A stretch of 56,835 bases of DNA from Candidatus Woesearchaeota archaeon (GCA_937906345.1 CALCXY010000027.1:1-56835), one strand, 5' to 3'. Shown: positions 1-9,594, numbered from the stretch's first letter. Made by a program: numbers and translations. The notes: generated by a model from the letters alone, not told the origin.

Positions 1-118
1 TAATAAAGATATAAAAAATTTAGCAGAATTGTTATAAATCTTAAACCTTAATCCAGGAACTTACTCGTTCCTAAAATCAAAACTCCCGTTAACTTAACAA
101 TGCAGAGTAAGCAAAACA

Positions 119-127
119 TTTATATAC
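119..127 (+). promoter_or_regulatory. TATA box of the cupredoxin-like gene
   Basis: A TTTATATAC box is centred about 26 nt before the ATG at 148. This is the spacing seen ahead of many genes here, so transcription should begin at or next to that ATG. It makes the in-frame ATG at 100 an unlikely start because it lies upstream of the box. Confidence 0.55.
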
Positions 128-147
128 CCTTAAACTGGATTATATAT

Positions 148-945
148 ATGCCAACAATAATGAAAAAACCTCATGCTAAAAGCTTACATTTTGCGTCATT
201 TGGGTTAATTCTTTTTATCATAATTGTTGTACTAACTATTCCTGTTGCTAATAATCAAAAAGAAGCAAAAGAAAAGTTTCCTAAACCTTTAGTTGAAGTA
301 GTGAAAACTGAAGATGTACCACAAGAGGATAATCAAGGTGTAATTACTTCTGAAAAAACAATTGAGACTAAAGATGAAGATTTTATTGATCAACCAGCAC
401 CTCCTAAAAGTTCTAATGAATATAATATTGATATTACCTGGGGTAAATTTACTCCAGAATCTTTAAAACTTAATAAAGGATCAAAAGTTACTTGGACGCA
501 TGCTGATGATTCTAAAAAGTTTTTAATTGCTTGCTATGTAGGGCCTAACAGGGTAATTAAAAGTGAAAACATTTTCCCAGGAGAATCTTTTTCCATGACT
601 TTCACTGAAGAGAATGAATATTTGTGTATTGATGCTATTTATGGTGCAAGAGGATTTATAACAGTGGGTAAGCCTGTAAAAGAACCTGATAAAATAGAAA
701 GTATAGATGAAGTATTAGGAGGGCGCTCTACTGGACGTACTCCAGGAAATTCCATAACTGGAGGAGTAGTTAATATTAATAATCTCCAAGGAGGAAAAGT
801 AAAACCTTGGCTTTTGGACTTTTCCTTAGATCCTCTTAAACGAACATTATTAAGCCCTATTTCACTAAATGCATTAGCAACCTTAGCTATTATGCTTTTT
901 ATTATTTCTACATTAGAATATACTGTTCATCTTGCTAAGGATTAG
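148..945 (+). CDS. membrane-anchored cupredoxin-like protein
   Basis: A protein of about 265 residues with a hydrophobic segment near the N-terminus, a low-complexity Pro/Glu linker, a cupredoxin-like beta domain and a second hydrophobic segment just before the C-terminus. The domain reads like plastocyanin: GSKVTWTHADD, then GESFSMTFTEENEYLCIDAIYG. A Cys follows the final strands, but the usual downstream Cu-binding His/Met is not obvious, so copper binding is unproven. It probably displays the domain outside the membrane. I choose the ATG at 148 (or 160) over 100 because of the TATA box at 119. Its stop overlaps the stop of the convergent gene by two bases. Confidence 0.6.
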   Translation: MPTIMKKPHAKSLHFASFGLILFIIIVVLTIPVANNQKEAKEKFPKPLVEVVKTEDVPQEDNQGVITSEKTIETKDEDFIDQPAPPKSSNEYNIDITWGKFTPESLKLNKGSKVTWTHADDSKKFLIACYVGPNRVIKSENIFPGESFSMTFTEENEYLCIDAIYGARGFITVGKPVKEPDKIESIDEVLGGRSTGRTPGNSITGGVVNINNLQGGKVKPWLLDFSLDPLKRTLLSPISLNALATLAIMLFIISTLEYTVHLAKD

Positions 946-2174
946 AGTATTTTAGTTAATCTTTCTCTAGCTTGAACTCTATATCTTTCCGATCCTTTTG
1001 ACTTTGTAGTTTCTAGATAAAATTCAATAGCTCTTTTTTGGTCTACCCTCTCAAAAAAATTACCTAATAAGAAATTTCCTCTTGATTTGTTCATTTCTCT
1101 TACCTTATGATATCCTTGAATTACTTTGTTTTGCAGAGGAAGATCAGCATCTCTTCCTTTAGATGCATACTCTACTCCTTGTTGATGAAGCTCACTAAAA
1201 GCATCACCATAAGCCTGCCAAGCATCATCTTCATATCCTAACTCAATTAATAAATCCATATATTTATCAGTCTCTTTGATATTCCATTTTTCATCCCCTA
1301 CTTTATATGGTCCTGAAAAATGAAGGTTAAGATACCTGCCTAGAATACTTAATCGAACCAATTCAGTCAGGTTTGCTCTTTTTTCCTTTGGAGATGATGT
1401 TTCAAGTTTATATTCAAGATAATCTATCATTCCCTTAGCCCAAACACTCCTAAGATTAATACAAGTTCCTTCAATATTTCTTTCTTGTACCTCTGGAGGA
1501 TCAGTAAAAATTGCTAAAGCCCCTAAAATAGAATCTCTCATATCTCCTACTACTCCGGGCATTTTAGTTTCTCTTGCTTTTTCATAATCTTCAGCAAGAA
1601 TTATGTTAGCTTTAGCATGAGCTTCATATCTCCCAATATATTCTTTAGCTTTTGATAAAACCCAAAAAAAGTCCTCTCCAGTTACTAATCTTTGATAAAA
1701 TTTATAAGTCTCAGGATTCATCCTTGAAGGTGTAAACTCTCTTTGATGGGTTGTGATAGAACATTGGATGAGATCAGGAATTGAAGTAGTATCCTCATAT
1801 GTAGAACTCATAGTTTTATTATCTGGCTGTTCTGAAAATAACAACAAAGCTCTACTAAACTCACTATATGTATTATTGAGACATTGCCACCTATCAATCT
1901 TTAGCTGCATAGCAGAGTCTATAGGTCCTTTAGATCTTATCTCATATAAGTGTGAAATAGTCTCCAATGCAAACACATAGGCTAATCTTGGTTCTTCCAT
2001 CTCAATAGCTAATCTTTGAAGATGGAGCTTATCTTCTATTGATAGATTAGCTAGGTGTTGCTTAGCTTGGACTCTTAACTCATCAGCACCCTCATCAAAA
2101 TCAAAGCTTTCTCTAGCACTACCATTACTATCTTCAGCTTGGACTCTTTCTAGAACACCTAATAATTGTGACAT
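942..2174 (-). CDS. helical-repeat protein of unknown function
   Basis: 410 residues, soluble and almost wholly alpha-helical, without a signal peptide. The C-terminal 60 residues (GNFFERVDQKRAIEFYLETT and onward) resemble a TPR/Sel1-type helical hairpin; the rest has no motif I recognise. A TATA-like box at about 2194-2204 lies 26 nt before the ATG, which supports this start and a leaderless mRNA. A scaffold or interaction protein is possible, but no function is claimed. Confidence 0.6.
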   Translation of the reverse strand: MSQLLGVLERVQAEDSNGSARESFDFDEGADELRVQAKQHLANLSIEDKLHLQRLAIEMEEPRLAYVFALETISHLYEIRSKGPIDSAMQLKIDRWQCLNNTYSEFSRALLLFSEQPDNKTMSSTYEDTTSIPDLIQCSITTHQREFTPSRMNPETYKFYQRLVTGEDFFWVLSKAKEYIGRYEAHAKANIILAEDYEKARETKMPGVVGDMRDSILGALAIFTDPPEVQERNIEGTCINLRSVWAKGMIDYLEYKLETSSPKEKRANLTELVRLSILGRYLNLHFSGPYKVGDEKWNIKETDKYMDLLIELGYEDDAWQAYGDAFSELHQQGVEYASKGRDADLPLQNKVIQGYHKVREMNKSRGNFLLGNFFERVDQKRAIEFYLETTKSKGSERYRVQARERLTKIL

Positions 2175-2206
2175 ACATATAGAAAGAAAGTATAATATTT
2201 AAACCT

Positions 2207-2518
2207 TTACTTAAACTCAACTTTTTTTGCTCTAGTTCCTTTTTTCTGAACTTGAGTTTTTTTACAATCTTTACATTGATATCGTAAATCAGTTTTCTTA
2301 GAGGATTTAGATCCAGTCATTTTCCATTTTCCTACTGGTGGCTTACTTCCATATCTTCCTAAGTTACCATGACCTTTCCCAAAATGGGTTCTACTTTTAG
2401 AATATCTTCCCATAGGCCGTGCTGAACCAGGAGTTCTAGACTTTGAATTAGATATTTTATGCTCTGTGTGTTTTTTACACTTTGGGCAATATCTATTTGT
2501 AATTTTAGGTAATTTCAT
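2207..2518 (-). CDS. rpl44e: 50S ribosomal protein eL42 (L44e)
   Basis: 103 residues. The N-terminal YCPKCKKHTEH and the C-terminal YQCKDCKK give the two CxxC halves of the eL42 zinc ribbon, with the basic Gly/Ser/Arg-rich middle typical of the family. It is a component of the large ribosomal subunit near the E site. The length is slightly above the usual ~92-95 residues of archaeal members. In many archaea it pairs with eS27, which is not adjacent here. It has its own TATA box (2540-2548) and a leaderless start. Confidence 0.95.
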   Translation of the reverse strand: MKLPKITNRYCPKCKKHTEHKISNSKSRTPGSARPMGRYSKSRTHFGKGHGNLGRYGSKPPVGKWKMTGSKSSKKTDLRYQCKDCKKTQVQKKGTRAKKVEFK

Positions 2519-2539
2519 AGGTAATAGAATTTTTAGTTG

Positions 2540-2548
2540 GTTTATAAA
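2540..2548 (-). promoter_or_regulatory. TATA box for eL42
   Basis: A TTTATAAA box on the minus strand is centred 26 nt before the eL42 ATG at 2518. There is no Shine-Dalgarno sequence in between, so the transcript is predicted to be leaderless. Confidence 0.6.
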
Positions 2549-2610
2549 ACTTTCTACATACCACTTATTTTAGGGAAAGTATTATAAACAATTTTTAATT
2601 CTTTTTTAGG

Positions 2611-3477
2611 ATGTTACGCAAATTAAACAAGATAATTCACAGTCCTTCTCTGATTTTTAGACATGTAAAGCTTAAATTTATTGATCTTTGTATGTTTAAT
2701 ATCCTATATGGATCTAAAAAAACATATAACCTCCACTATCAAGATATTGATGTCCAATACTCTACAGAGGACAACCATTCAAAGCATTATTTTTTCCCTC
2801 GTTACGCAAACGGTGTAATTCATGAGCCTAGTGTTACTAAGGAGATGGTTAAGAATCTCAAAAACTCAAAGGTTTTTGTGGATGTAGGGGCACACCTTGG
2901 TTATTTTACCTGTCTCGCTGGAAAGATCCTGCAAGATGGGGTTGTCGACGCATTCGAAGTAGAGAAAAATGCCTTTGCCCTCCTTAAAAAAAATTTGGAG
3001 ATAAATCAACTAAACAACGTCAATATCCATAATGTAGCTGTTACAGACAAGAAGGGATCAATTAAGATACCTCTGAAGAGCACGCCTAGTCCTTTTTTTT
3101 CAATTGCAAAATCTGGGCAGGAAAGTGATTCTATAGAAGTTGAGACAATATCTCTAGATGAATTCTACTCAAAAAAAGATTACAAACCAGATGTTGTGAA
3201 GATTGATGTTGAAGGGGCAGAGATGCAGGTGCTTCAAGGCATGAAAAACTTATTAGTAACAAGGGATTTAGTGCTTTTTATTGAATTGCATGGTAATGTT
3301 TTGCCAGAATTTGGGAGCAGTTCAAAGGAAGTAATTAATTTCCTGATTGATAAGGGGTATTTACTTTATGAGTTTGAAAATCCTCACGACCCCTATCCTT
3401 TACCACCACGCAAAATAGAAAAAGATACTCAGATTGATTACAATACTGTTCTCTATGTGAATAAGAAAGAACTCTAA
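2611..3477 (+). CDS. FkbM-family SAM-dependent methyltransferase
   Basis: 288 residues. The SAM-binding glycine loop is FVDVGAHLGYFTCLAG (about residues 89-104), the acidic strand-2 end is DAFEVEKNAF, and the FkbM signature VVKIDVEGAEMQVLQGM lies near residue 195. FkbM enzymes O-methylate sugars or small molecules, often glycan residues, so surface glycan modification is plausible next to a glycosyltransferase and an S-layer gene. Codons such as GTC, CTC and GGG are commoner than in neighbours, hinting at transfer. A box at 2580-2588 lies 26 nt before the ATG. The end overlaps the convergent Gins51 gene by 4 nt. Confidence 0.85.
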   Translation: MLRKLNKIIHSPSLIFRHVKLKFIDLCMFNILYGSKKTYNLHYQDIDVQYSTEDNHSKHYFFPRYANGVIHEPSVTKEMVKNLKNSKVFVDVGAHLGYFTCLAGKILQDGVVDAFEVEKNAFALLKKNLEINQLNNVNIHNVAVTDKKGSIKIPLKSTPSPFFSIAKSGQESDSIEVETISLDEFYSKKDYKPDVVKIDVEGAEMQVLQGMKNLLVTRDLVLFIELHGNVLPEFGSSSKEVINFLIDKGYLLYEFENPHDPYPLPPRKIEKDTQIDYNTVLYVNKKEL

Positions 3478-4205
3478 ATATTATCATCAATTATCTCTGC
3501 TCTTTCTTTTTCAATTAAAACATCAGCTATATCTTGAGGTAAATTAGCAACATCTTCTTCTTCGAAAGGCCCAATAATCTCTAAATCTTTTCCAACAAAT
3601 TTTGGAACTGCAGATAAAAATCTAACTAATACTGTATCTCTTTTAGTGGTTTCTACATTTTTTGTTGTTCCTTCAACAGGCACTCCATTTTTTGGAGTAG
3701 TTGTTACTTCTGGATGTTTTCCATCTTTAATATTAAGTAGAATATCTTTTCTATAGGATTCTAATACTTTTGTAACATCTTCAAAGAGTTTTTTCTCTTC
3801 TTTGAGCATAATAGAGGTATCAATAAGAGATTTTCCAACTCGAGCTGTATCTAAAGCCATGTTAATAAGTTTTCTCTCACGCTTATCATATAATTTATCA
3901 AGAAGATTAATGATATTATCCATCTGGATTCTAGTGTTTTCTTTCTCAGTAGAGGAAAATAAGTCTCCGTCAGCAGGTGCATTTAGAATTTTCTTTTTTT
4001 CATTGAGATAATTAATCAAATCAAGGAAGAAACTATCACTCAGTTTTTGCAGTTCTGCTCTATTATTTTCTACTCGAGAAAGATCTTGTATTGTTTGATA
4101 AGTAATATTGATCTCTTTTTTAGCATCCTCTTTAAATTGCACACGAATCTTATCTGTTTCCTTTTCTTCTTCAATATGCACATCTGGCATCTCTGGCTCT
4201 TCCAT
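3474..4205 (-). CDS. gins51: GINS replication complex subunit, Gins51 (Sld5/Psf1-type)
   Basis: 243 residues. An N-terminal helical A domain (about 20-145) contains the family pattern of a RERKLINMALDTAR helix and a later EEKKLFEDVTKVLESYR helix. A Thr/Lys linker leads to a C-terminal beta-rich B domain (about 190-238): VLVRFLSAVPKFVG, then GPFEEEDVANLPQDIADVLI. The A-then-B order and the B-domain wording are characteristic of archaeal Gins51. It would form part of the CMG-type helicase with MCM and a GAN/RecJ-like protein. A TATA box at 4228-4236 supports a leaderless start. A Gins23 partner is not in the window. Confidence 0.8.
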   Translation of the reverse strand: MEEPEMPDVHIEEEKETDKIRVQFKEDAKKEINITYQTIQDLSRVENNRAELQKLSDSFFLDLINYLNEKKKILNAPADGDLFSSTEKENTRIQMDNIINLLDKLYDKRERKLINMALDTARVGKSLIDTSIMLKEEKKLFEDVTKVLESYRKDILLNIKDGKHPEVTTTPKNGVPVEGTTKNVETTKRDTVLVRFLSAVPKFVGKDLEIIGPFEEEDVANLPQDIADVLIEKERAEIIDDNI

Positions 4206-4271
4206 AAAAAACAGATACTATAACAGATTTATAAATATTTAGATAATGTAGTTGCATTTTGGTTGAACACA

Positions 4272-4293
4272 GTTGATCCTGGGCAGGATCAAC
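4272..4293. repeat. perfect inverted repeat
   Basis: GTTGATCCTG and CAGGATCAAC form 10-bp arms separated by two G residues, in the gap between the Gins51 promoter and the end of the glycosyltransferase gene. It could be a protein-binding palindrome or a short hairpin in either transcript. No T-run follows that would make it a clear terminator. Confidence 0.6.
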
Positions 4294-4325
4294 TAGTAAA
4301 TCTCAGAAGAAAAAAGCCAGTTAAT

Positions 4326-5078
4326 CTACTCAATCTCATCCTTATTTATAAAATGTTTGCACTTAACAGATGTGTCCAAAAGAATTTTCCATTTATTATC
4401 TAAGACATCACTACAAAAGGTCATATCATCATACCCTGTTGGATTATAACGAAACTTAAATTTTTCTAAAACTTCTCGATGAATCAACATACATCCTAAC
4501 CCTACTCTATTTACTTCTATTACATCAGGTTCTTTAACCTCTTCAAATGTTAATCTTCTTTTAATTTTTTTAGGATCAAAATCATTTTTCTTTAATTCTG
4601 CATATTGTTCTTTATAGACATCAGGTTTAGCCTTAATTTTATCAATCCATTCTTGAGTTACTGAAACAAATGCCATAGGATCTAACGCTGCTTTGTTATT
4701 AACCTCAACTAGGGTAAAATATACTCCAGATACAACACGTGCATTATTGGCTAAAAGTGTTTTAATAGCATTTGGTGGTGGAATAACATCTTGTTCAAGA
4801 GATAAAAAATATTCAAAGTCTGTTTTCAAAAACTCTTCACGTAAAATATTCCTACTATCAACAACTGTTTTTTTAGGATCCTTATCATGTGGCCCTTTAA
4901 GTGCATTAACCCCTTTTTCCTTAAGTAAATTAATATATTCATCAGAATCTGTGTTATCTACAATCATAAAATACTTCTCAGGATAGTCTAATGCAGCTAT
5001 ACCATTAAGATACCTATTTATGCAATACTTTTTTCCAATCCAAGTTGGACATCCAATAAATACTTTAGGATCTGACAT
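4326..5078 (-). CDS. GT-A fold glycosyltransferase (GT2-like)
   Basis: 250 residues. The N-terminal strand KVFIGCPTWIGKKYCINRYLN and the acidic motif LSLEQDVIPPPNAI (about residues 93-106, the DxD-equivalent for nucleotide-sugar and metal) match Anp1/GT2-like glycosyltransferases. NRVGLGCMLIHREVLEKF is the typical acceptor-side segment of this fold. No membrane anchor is seen. It likely adds a sugar to a lipid carrier, glycan or surface protein. A TATA box near 5101-5110 precedes the ATG by the usual distance. Confidence 0.75.
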   Translation of the reverse strand: MSDPKVFIGCPTWIGKKYCINRYLNGIAALDYPEKYFMIVDNTDSDEYINLLKEKGVNALKGPHDKDPKKTVVDSRNILREEFLKTDFEYFLSLEQDVIPPPNAIKTLLANNARVVSGVYFTLVEVNNKAALDPMAFVSVTQEWIDKIKAKPDVYKEQYAELKKNDFDPKKIKRRLTFEEVKEPDVIEVNRVGLGCMLIHREVLEKFKFRYNPTGYDDMTFCSDVLDNKWKILLDTSVKCKHFINKDEIE

Positions 5079-5173
5079 TAAAATAAGTTATTAAAGCTTT
5101 TTTATAAATCTTTCCACTAGTTTTTTAAAACTAACTTAATATTCACTCTATTATCACTCTATATAACAAAAAA

Positions 5174-6139
5174 ATGAAAAACATTATCAAAATAACAAAG
5201 AAATCAGGAATCCCATTAATAGGAACTATGTATTTTGGCATCATGGATAGATCTACTAATATTTTAGAGATAAGACCAACAACTCTTTGTAACATTAATT
5301 GCACTTTTTGTTCTGTTGCTGCAGGTCCAAAATCTACCTACAATAATGATTTTGTCGTCGAGGAATCTTATTTAGTTGAAGAATTAAAAAAAATTCTGGA
5401 TTTTAAATCTACACCCATGGATATTTGGATAAATCCTCAAGGAGATCCTACTGTATATCCTGATTTAGTTGCTTTAATTGAAGATTGTAGAAACTTAAAG
5501 AATGTAAAAAATATTATTATAATAACAAATGGTATGCTTCTCACAAAAGAAAAGATTGATGCTTACAAAAAAGCAGGATTAACACAAATTAGTTTATCTA
5601 TGAACGCATTTTCATCTAAAAAAGCTAAGGAATTAGCAGATATTCCTAAATATGATATTGAAAAGATCAGAAAAGTTGCAAAATATGCTGCATCTCAATT
5701 AAAATTAGTTTTAACTCCAGTCTATTTGAAGAATACCAATGAGGATGAAATCGATTCAATTATAAAATTTGCTAAAGAAATTAACGCAACTATCACAATT
5801 CAAAATTTTTTACACAATAGAAAGGGAAGAAACCCAGTATCTCAACAATCTTGGAAAAAATTCTTAAATCAAATGAAGGATTGGGAGAAAAAATATAATA
5901 TCGAACTGTTAAAGGTTGGTAAAATTGAAAAAACAAAGTTATTGCCTAAAGTTGCTAAAAAAGGACAAGTTATTGAGGTAGATATTGTGATGGATGGGAA
6001 GTTTATAGACGAGAAAATAGCTGTTTTTCAAGGAAGAAATATAGTGGTATATGGTGCTAAACGATTAGGAAAAGCAAAAATTAAGATTGTAAGAGCATCA
6101 CATAATCTCTATTTTGGTAAATTAATTAAAGGTACTTAA
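5174..6139 (+). CDS. radical SAM protein with C-terminal TRAM-like domain
   Basis: 321 residues. CNINCTFC (about residues 38-45) is the CX3CX2C motif that ligates the 4Fe-4S cluster; WINPQGDPTVYPDL provides the GGEP-equivalent, and IIITNGMLL follows in the barrel. Residues about 258-318 (KKGQVIEVDIVMDG, then IAVFQGRNIVVYGAKRLGKA) look like a TRAM beta-barrel, the RNA-binding module of MiaB and RlmD-type enzymes. The UPF0004 domain of methylthiotransferases is absent. Substrate is unknown; an RNA target is an inference from the tail. The end overlaps the convergent lipoprotein gene by 18 nt. Confidence 0.75.
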   Translation: MKNIIKITKKSGIPLIGTMYFGIMDRSTNILEIRPTTLCNINCTFCSVAAGPKSTYNNDFVVEESYLVEELKKILDFKSTPMDIWINPQGDPTVYPDLVALIEDCRNLKNVKNIIIITNGMLLTKEKIDAYKKAGLTQISLSMNAFSSKKAKELADIPKYDIEKIRKVAKYAASQLKLVLTPVYLKNTNEDEIDSIIKFAKEINATITIQNFLHNRKGRNPVSQQSWKKFLNQMKDWEKKYNIELLKVGKIEKTKLLPKVAKKGQVIEVDIVMDGKFIDEKIAVFQGRNIVVYGAKRLGKAKIKIVRASHNLYFGKLIKGT

Positions 6140-6877
6140 ATCTAATTTCCTAGGAATCTCTAATTCTTCATCATCAACTGTATTAAAGTTTAATCCTACA
6201 AATTCTATTCTTTTCTCAATAGATCCATCATCATTCCTATAAACAATTTCATAAGGAACTCCATAATAATTATCTATTTGTGCTAATCCTTTTCGCCCTT
6301 TATTATCAATAAATTCGACTTCCCAAACAGTAATTTTTTTACCATAGAGATGAGTATTACCTGTTAAATACTTAACTTTCCAAGTATTTGGAATTAATAA
6401 AGGGTTTTTCCCTTCATTGTAACCAGAATAATTTACTTTATAATATACTCCTCTTGCTCGAGAGTCACAAACCCCATTATCTGTACAATAACCATAAGCA
6501 GTTCCCTCATCTAAATCTAATAAAACAATGTTATATATTTTCTTATTTTTACTAATTTTTTTGCCTAGTTTAACTCTCACTTTATTGCCTTTAACTGAGA
6601 AGCTGTCTTTAGTATCACTTAAATCAGAATATGCGAAAGAAGTAACCTTACTAGAGTTAGAGATTAATGCTGAAGCATTATCTAAGGGCTTTTCAGAGCT
6701 ATCTAACGATAGATCTGGAGTAGATATAGTCTTTTCAGTAACTTTAATTGATTCCTTTGAGGGAGTATTAATATCATCAACAAGCCCATCTTTTAACTCT
6801 TGCTGATCAACAAGATTAACTAATTGTACACAACTTGTAAGAAATATAATCAATATGAGAATTATTATCTTTTTCAC
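6122..6877 (-). CDS. predicted lipoprotein of unknown function
   Basis: 251 residues starting MKKIIILILIIFLTSCVQ, a signal peptide ending in a lipobox-like LTSC, so probably a lipid-anchored exported protein. A Ser/Thr/Asp-rich linker (to about residue 85) leads to a beta-rich domain containing CTDNGVCDSRARG, which may form a disulfide. No family is recognised. A TATA-like box at about 6897-6909 is at leaderless spacing. Confidence 0.6.
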   Translation of the reverse strand: MKKIIILILIIFLTSCVQLVNLVDQQELKDGLVDDINTPSKESIKVTEKTISTPDLSLDSSEKPLDNASALISNSSKVTSFAYSDLSDTKDSFSVKGNKVRVKLGKKISKNKKIYNIVLLDLDEGTAYGYCTDNGVCDSRARGVYYKVNYSGYNEGKNPLLIPNTWKVKYLTGNTHLYGKKITVWEVEFIDNKGRKGLAQIDNYYGVPYEIVYRNDDGSIEKRIEFVGLNFNTVDDEELEIPRKLDLSTFN

Positions 6878-6929
6878 AAAATACTATAAGAACAAGTTAT
6901 ATTTATACTTTACTAAAAATGAGAATTAT

Positions 6930-6969
6930 TAATTAATAAAAAGAAAAAAAAGAAAGAAAAAAATTAAAT
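6930..6969 (-). terminator. oligo-T terminator of the S-layer gene
   Basis: Read on the minus strand, the sequence just after the S-layer stop codon holds several consecutive T-runs of 4-8 nt. Archaeal transcription ends at such T-tracts without needing a hairpin, which suits a strongly expressed gene. Confidence 0.6.
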
Positions 6970-6975
6970 TTTTTC

Positions 6976-9594
6976 TTATTCTGCAGCCTCAGCAACTTTT
7001 GGTGCTGGGACACTAACTGTAGCTTCGGTTAAAGTTGTACCTGCAACTTCTACTTCCATTACACCTGCATCTAAGCCACCTAGCTTGGTTCCTTCTGCTA
7101 TTACTCTAGCAGCTCTTCTTGTATCAAGAGCGCTGAAACCTGCTACAAGCATTGCAACGTTTCCGTTTGTATGCTCTAATAGCTTAACCATAGCTTTTCC
7201 TTCGGAAAATCCTTTGGTACATGGTGTTGGGTTGCTTAACAACTCAGCAGCAGCTGTGTTAACACATGGGCCACCTACAACGATAGCGTTTTGTGCTCTT
7301 ACATCTGTTACTTCTGAAGCTAACTTAGCTGTTCCAAGTGCAATTGGTGTTACTTGTGCGCTAGTTGATGCTCCGCCTTCACTAGTTGATTTAGTGAATG
7401 CTGGTGCATTTGCTGTCACATATACCAATGCTTCTACTTGACCGTCTGGAATTGTCAAGATTAACTCGTCCGGACCTTGTGTATCTACGATTTGTTCAAC
7501 CAAGATACCGAAAACAGTCCTTTCTTGTCTATTATCTGACGTTCCAACTTTATGTAGACCACTTTGGAATGCTGGTTGGTATCCATCAAGCTCAGTAATA
7601 GCTGTGCCGCCACCAGCAAAGTCTTTAGCATATCTTCCAATTGTTCCAATATCTAGCTCTGGAGTTGAATCAACAGTTATAGGAACCATTAAAACTTCCT
7701 CTTGTGATGAATCATCAATCTCATCTGAGTCTACGATAATGGACAAATTAAAGATTGTTCCAGTTGTAGCTGCTATAAAATTAGCTGTGTTGTTGTAAGA
7801 CAGGTTTATATAAGCTCCACCTTTTGTTACTAAGAAAGGTTGGTCGCTTGGGTTTACAGTACCTGAACCGTCCATATCTACACTGATATTAGCATCATCC
7901 GAATCGCTTATTGGGAAAACTTTGAACTCTTTTCCGCCAACGATAATTTGTGCGTCTGATGTATCTCCAGTTGCAGTATATGAAACTTCAATGGTTTCTC
8001 CGGTTCCTCTATCTTTGAACTTCAACACATTATTAGTTGAGTCTTGGTCCTTATATTGAAGAACGTGGGTGAATCCAGTTTGTCTCTTACCATTAGCTTT
8101 GTTCTCGTTTACAATGAAGGTGTCTTCGTCTCCAATAGGATACTTAGCTTGGTTTACCGGTCCTGAAAAGTTTTCCTGGAAGATAAGTCTTTTATCACTT
8201 GAATCATCTCCAATTCTGTTATTCCCTGAGGCAATAACGGAAAGTATTGGAAAACTAATAGTGTCTCCATCTTTGTTATCAAAGCTTAGCTTATACTGCT
8301 TATCTCCTGAATTAGTTAATCTAACTTCTGAGGTAGTAGGTGATGTAAGTCCTTGAAACTCGATATCAAAGTTAGCTGTAAAGAATCCTTCTGGATCATC
8401 GAGTTGTGATGTAACTGTTTTTCCTTCAGCAACATACAAATCATCATCCGCTCTAAGGGAGATCTTTATTTTACTAATCTTTGTTTTTGTGTTGTCATCA
8501 GTTCCTGAGATTTCAACTGTAGCATCTGAGATTGTTTCATCTCGAACCTCTAATGAGCCACCACCAGCTTTAGTGATGTTTGTATCTTCTATGATTATTT
8601 CATCTAATCCTAGATAGAACTCAACAAGGTCTTGTGTAACATCTCCAGCTTCGTTTCCTAAAAGGTTTCTAACACCAATTTCAATACCGTCTGATAAGGT
8701 ATCTGTTTGGTCCTCTTTTAGTTTTCTGGTAACTTCTCCGTTAACCTTTAACTTAACTGCTGGTGTGCTAGTTGTATCATCTATAATCAGAGCTGTAACT
8801 TCATAGTCTTTGCCATCCAAAGAATAAGTTTTTGTTTGTCCTTCTTCTAGAGTGTCTGAAACATCTCCACCGAATAAGGTTAACTTAACTTTGTGTTGAC
8901 CTGATCTTGAAGCTTTAGTAATACTATATTTTTTACCCATGATATAAAGATCTTCATCTTCAAAATCATATAGTGTATTACCATTTGTAGCTGCTGTTCC
9001 TGAAGCATCTGTAACATCTGATTCAGCTGGTTCTTGGAATTCTAGCTCATAGATAAAGATGTCATCGTTTGATTTAACGTATAGATAGTCTGCTGGAATA
9101 TCTTCATCGTCATCATCGTCGATTGCAAAATCTACATATGTTCTAGAAGACTCATTGAATTTAATATATTGATTATATTCAAATGAACCTTGAGCGTTGT
9201 CTAATGCACCTGAAGCTAAAACTTTCAAGTCATCTTTTGTTAGAACTTCTGTAACATTATATAATGTTTCTTGTAGTTCTAGATTGTCTGAACCATCTTC
9301 GATTCGTGCTGCATCTCCACTAACTGCTACATTGGTTCCGCTGAGTCCACTTACTGGAACTTCAACTTTAGCTAAGTATTGCAAATTTGTAGCAATATCA
9401 ACTGAACCTGCAACGTCTGAAGCTGCTGCGGTATCTCCGAATACGATTACACCATTAAAGACTCCGTCTTTAATAAATGGGTTCGGATATGACTTTAGGT
9501 CAGATGCTGCTGAAGCACCTAAAAGCGTTGCACCGACCATGGAAAGGCCAGTCCCTAAAGCAACTATTTTTTTAATCGCTTTCCTTAATTTCAT
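6976..9594 (-). CDS. S-layer protein
   Basis: 872 residues. MKLRKAIKKIVALGTGLSMVGATLLGASAA is a Sec signal peptide; SYPNPFIKDGVFNGVIVFGDTAAASD follows, the N-terminal pattern of Methanococcus-type S-layer proteins. The long middle is acidic and Thr/Ser/Asp-rich with beta repeats. The end carries NAIVVGGPCVNTAAAELL and VAMLVAGFSALDTRRAARV, the conserved S-layer C-terminal domain. It should form the cell's surface lattice. A strong Shine-Dalgarno GGAGGTG (9601-9607) lies 6 nt before the ATG, unusual here and consistent with high expression. GC-richer codon choice also fits. Confidence 0.9.
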   Translation of the reverse strand: MKLRKAIKKIVALGTGLSMVGATLLGASAASDLKSYPNPFIKDGVFNGVIVFGDTAAASDVAGSVDIATNLQYLAKVEVPVSGLSGTNVAVSGDAARIEDGSDNLELQETLYNVTEVLTKDDLKVLASGALDNAQGSFEYNQYIKFNESSRTYVDFAIDDDDDEDIPADYLYVKSNDDIFIYELEFQEPAESDVTDASGTAATNGNTLYDFEDEDLYIMGKKYSITKASRSGQHKVKLTLFGGDVSDTLEEGQTKTYSLDGKDYEVTALIIDDTTSTPAVKLKVNGEVTRKLKEDQTDTLSDGIEIGVRNLLGNEAGDVTQDLVEFYLGLDEIIIEDTNITKAGGGSLEVRDETISDATVEISGTDDNTKTKISKIKISLRADDDLYVAEGKTVTSQLDDPEGFFTANFDIEFQGLTSPTTSEVRLTNSGDKQYKLSFDNKDGDTISFPILSVIASGNNRIGDDSSDKRLIFQENFSGPVNQAKYPIGDEDTFIVNENKANGKRQTGFTHVLQYKDQDSTNNVLKFKDRGTGETIEVSYTATGDTSDAQIIVGGKEFKVFPISDSDDANISVDMDGSGTVNPSDQPFLVTKGGAYINLSYNNTANFIAATTGTIFNLSIIVDSDEIDDSSQEEVLMVPITVDSTPELDIGTIGRYAKDFAGGGTAITELDGYQPAFQSGLHKVGTSDNRQERTVFGILVEQIVDTQGPDELILTIPDGQVEALVYVTANAPAFTKSTSEGGASTSAQVTPIALGTAKLASEVTDVRAQNAIVVGGPCVNTAAAELLSNPTPCTKGFSEGKAMVKLLEHTNGNVAMLVAGFSALDTRRAARVIAEGTKLGGLDAGVMEVEVAGTTLTEATVSVPAPKVAEAAE

